This document shows, piece after piece, positions 5,304 through 6,935 of a stretch of DNA of 6,935 nt (within the stretch, counting starts at the first letter, position 1; each line of letters starts with the position of its first letter). The translations under genes and the position numbers were made by a program. The notes beneath the pieces were generated by a model. It worked only from the letters and a program-made list of their open reading frames with translations, ran no database searches and was not told the origin of the DNA. Origin of the DNA: Candidatus Intestinimonas stercorigallinarum. GTDB taxonomy: Bacteria; Bacillota; Clostridia; Oscillospirales; Oscillospiraceae. The DNA lies in assembly GCA_019115345.1 (NCBI GenBank), contig DXDV01000233.1, positions 1 to 6,935 of the forward strand. Direction: 5' to 3'.

Positions 5304-6935
5304 TTACTGCTGGTCAGGGTGGTACTCTTTACAGGTACACTTCTTCCACTTCAGGCCGCTGCCGCAGGGACAGGGGTCGTTGCGGCCGATCTTCTGGCCC
5401 TTGTGGACGGTGGGCTGCTGCTTGACGGAGCCGTCTCCGCCGCCGGAGGTGCCGGTGACCTTGGCCACCCGCTTGCGCTCCACGGAGCCCTGGCCGTTCT
5501 TGGCCTGAACCCGGACGATGAACACACGCCGCACCGTCTCCTCCTGGATGGCGGCGATCATCTCCTCGAACATCTCGTAGCCCTCGCGCTTGTAGGCCAC
5601 CACCGGGTCCTCCTGGCCGTAGGCCCGCAGGCCGATGCCCTGGCGCAGCTCGGTCATGTTGTCCAGGTGGTCCATCCAGTACTCGTCCACCACCCGGAGC
5701 ATCATCACCCGCTCCAGCTCCCGCATGAGGGGACTGCCCAGGGCCTGCTCCTTCTTCCGGTAGATGTCGAAGGCCCGCTCCTCCACCATGGCGCACAGGT
5801 CCTCGGCGGAGTACTTCTCAAGCTCCTCGTCGGTGAGCTTGAGCTCGTCGGGCAGCAGGAACACCCCCCGGAAGGGGGCCAGGGCCTCCCGGAAGCTCTC
5901 GGCGTCCATGTGCTTGCGCTCTCCCATGCGGCCGTGGATGGCGTTGTGGATGGTGGTGCGGATCATGTTCTCCATGCTGGCCTTCATGTCCTCGCCGTCC
6001 AGGACCTGCCGGCGCTGCTTGTAGATGACCTCGCGCTGGGTGTTCATCACGTCGTCGTACTCCAGCACGCTCTTGCGCTGCTGGAAGTTCTTGGACTCCA
6101 CCTGCTTCTGGGCGCCCTCGATGGCGTTGGTGAGCATCTTCTGCTCGATGGGGGTGTCCTCGTCCACCCCCAGCTTCTCCATCATGCCCATGACCCGCTC
6201 GGAGCCGAAGAGGCGCATGATGTCGTCCTCCAGGGAGAGGTAGAACCGGCTCTCGCCGGGGTCGCCCTGACGGCCGGCGCGGCCCCGGAGCTGGTTGTCG
6301 ATGCGGCGGGACTCGTGGCGCTCGGTGCCCAGGATGAAGAGCCCGCCCGCCTCCCGGACCTTGTCGGCCTCGGGCTTGATCTGGGCCTTGTACTTGGCCT
6401 CGGCCTCGGAGAAGAGCTTCCGGGCGTTCAGGATGTCCTGGTCATCGGTCTCGGCAAAGCCGGTGGCCTCGGCGATGAGGTCGTCGGTGAGTCCGGCCTT
6501 CCGGAGGTCGTTCTTGGCCAGGAACTCGGCGTTGCCGCCCAGCATGATGTCGGTGCCGCGGCCGGCCATGTTGGTGGCCACGGTGACAGCCCCGAACTTG
6601 CCGGCCTGGGCCACGATCTCGGCCTCCTTCTCGTGGTTCTTGGCGTTGAGCACGTTGTGCTTGATGCCCGCCCGCTTGAGCAGGCCGGAGAGGAGCTCCG
6701 ACTTCTCGATGGACACGGTGCCCACCAGCACGGGCTGGCCCTTCTCGTGGCACTCCTTGATCTGGTTGATGATGGCCCGGTACTTGCCGTTTTCGTTCTT
6801 GTAGACCACGTCGTGGTGGTCGATGCGGGCCAGGGGCTTGTTGGTGGGGATCTCCACGATGTCCAGCTCGTAGATGGTGCCGAACTCCTCCGCCTCGGTC
6901 ATGGCGGTGCCCGTCATGCCGGACAGCTTGTCGTA
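5304..6935 (-). CDS. secA: SecA preprotein translocase motor ATPase, C-terminal part, cut by right window edge
   Basis: SecA is the ATPase that pushes unfolded preproteins through the SecYEG channel from the cytoplasmic side of the membrane. The window holds the last 543 residues (numbered here from the edge), beginning YDKLSGMTGTAMTEAEEFG at the end of the preprotein cross-linking region and the start of nucleotide-binding domain 2. Visible are GTVSIEKSE at 72-80, ATNMAGRGTDIMLGG at 120-134, and GTERHESRRIDNQLRGRAGR at 203-222, the last containing the conserved helicase motif VI arginines. The helical scaffold follows with LEYDDVMNTQRE, then WMDHLDNM at 420-427 and LRQGIGLRAYGQEDP at 430-444. 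A Gly/Ser-rich linker leads to the C-terminal zinc motif CPCGSGLKWKKCTC, with Cys522, 524, 533 and 535. Firmicute SecA is usually about 840-920 residues, so NBD1 with the Walker motifs is off the right edge. The tail zinc site binds SecB or ribosomes in other species. prfB, often next to secA in Firmicutes, is absent downstream. Confidence 0.98.
   Translation of the reverse strand, partial: YDKLSGMTGTAMTEAEEFGTIYELDIVEIPTNKPLARIDHHDVVYKNENGKYRAIINQIKECHEKGQPVLVGTVSIEKSELLSGLLKRAGIKHNVLNAKNHEKEAEIVAQAGKFGAVTVATNMAGRGTDIMLGGNAEFLAKNDLRKAGLTDDLIAEATGFAETDDQDILNARKLFSEAEAKYKAQIKPEADKVREAGGLFILGTERHESRRIDNQLRGRAGRQGDPGESRFYLSLEDDIMRLFGSERVMGMMEKLGVDEDTPIEQKMLTNAIEGAQKQVESKNFQQRKSVLEYDDVMNTQREVIYKQRRQVLDGEDMKASMENMIRTTIHNAIHGRMGERKHMDAESFREALAPFRGVFLLPDELKLTDEELEKYSAEDLCAMVEERAFDIYRKKEQALGSPLMRELERVMMLRVVDEYWMDHLDNMTELRQGIGLRAYGQEDPVVAYKREGYEMFEEMIAAIQEETVRRVFIVRVQAKNGQGSVERKRVAKVTGTSGGGDGSVKQQPTVHKGQKIGRNDPCPCGSGLKWKKCTCKEYHPDQQ

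Noticed and set aside
4876..5304. Several small open frames (60-82 residues) on both strands in the secA-pgeF gap
   Set aside because: They overlap palindromes, lack convincing ribosome binding sites and show no protein-like composition.

Overview
This is a GC-rich window from what looks like a high-GC member of the Clostridia. The likely group is Oscillospiraceae (Flavonifractor / Pseudoflavonifractor / Lawsonibacter-like gut bacteria). The evidence is a long single-chain clostridial-type PurL, a Firmicute-style SecA tail, an OppA-like lipoprotein, and intergenic palindromic repeats of kinds I associate with this group. The taxonomic call is inference, not a database result. All four genes I can support lie on the minus strand. 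The long plus-strand reading frames are GC-driven shadows.

Read in the direction of transcription (right to left), the window holds: (1) the C-terminal ~543 residues of secA, the preprotein translocase motor ATPase, running off the right edge; (2) a 741-base gene-free gap (4563-5303) densely packed with palindromes and repeats; (3) pgeF (yfiH), a laccase-domain protein of the PgeF/LACC1 family; (4) after 44 bases containing a strong hairpin, a family 5 (oligopeptide/dipeptide-type) ABC substrate-binding lipoprotein with no transporter partner in the window; (5) after 86 bases, the first 698 residues of purL (formylglycinamidine ribonucleotide synthetase), running off the left edge.

The genes do not form an obvious pathway. 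SecA exports proteins, including lipoproteins such as the binding protein here. PgeF acts in peptidoglycan precursor editing or purine nucleoside metabolism, and PurL acts in de novo purine synthesis. The short spacings between pgeF, the binding protein and purL allow co-transcription, but each gene has its own ribosome binding site and no shared regulatory element is visible.

The most unusual part is the secA-pgeF gap. It holds at least eight separate hairpins from several apparent repeat families, including a perfect 24-base inverted repeat whose arms are each self-complementary. A palindrome-plus-tail motif also appears two or three times. I found no convincing new biological system; the coding regions look ordinary and intact.
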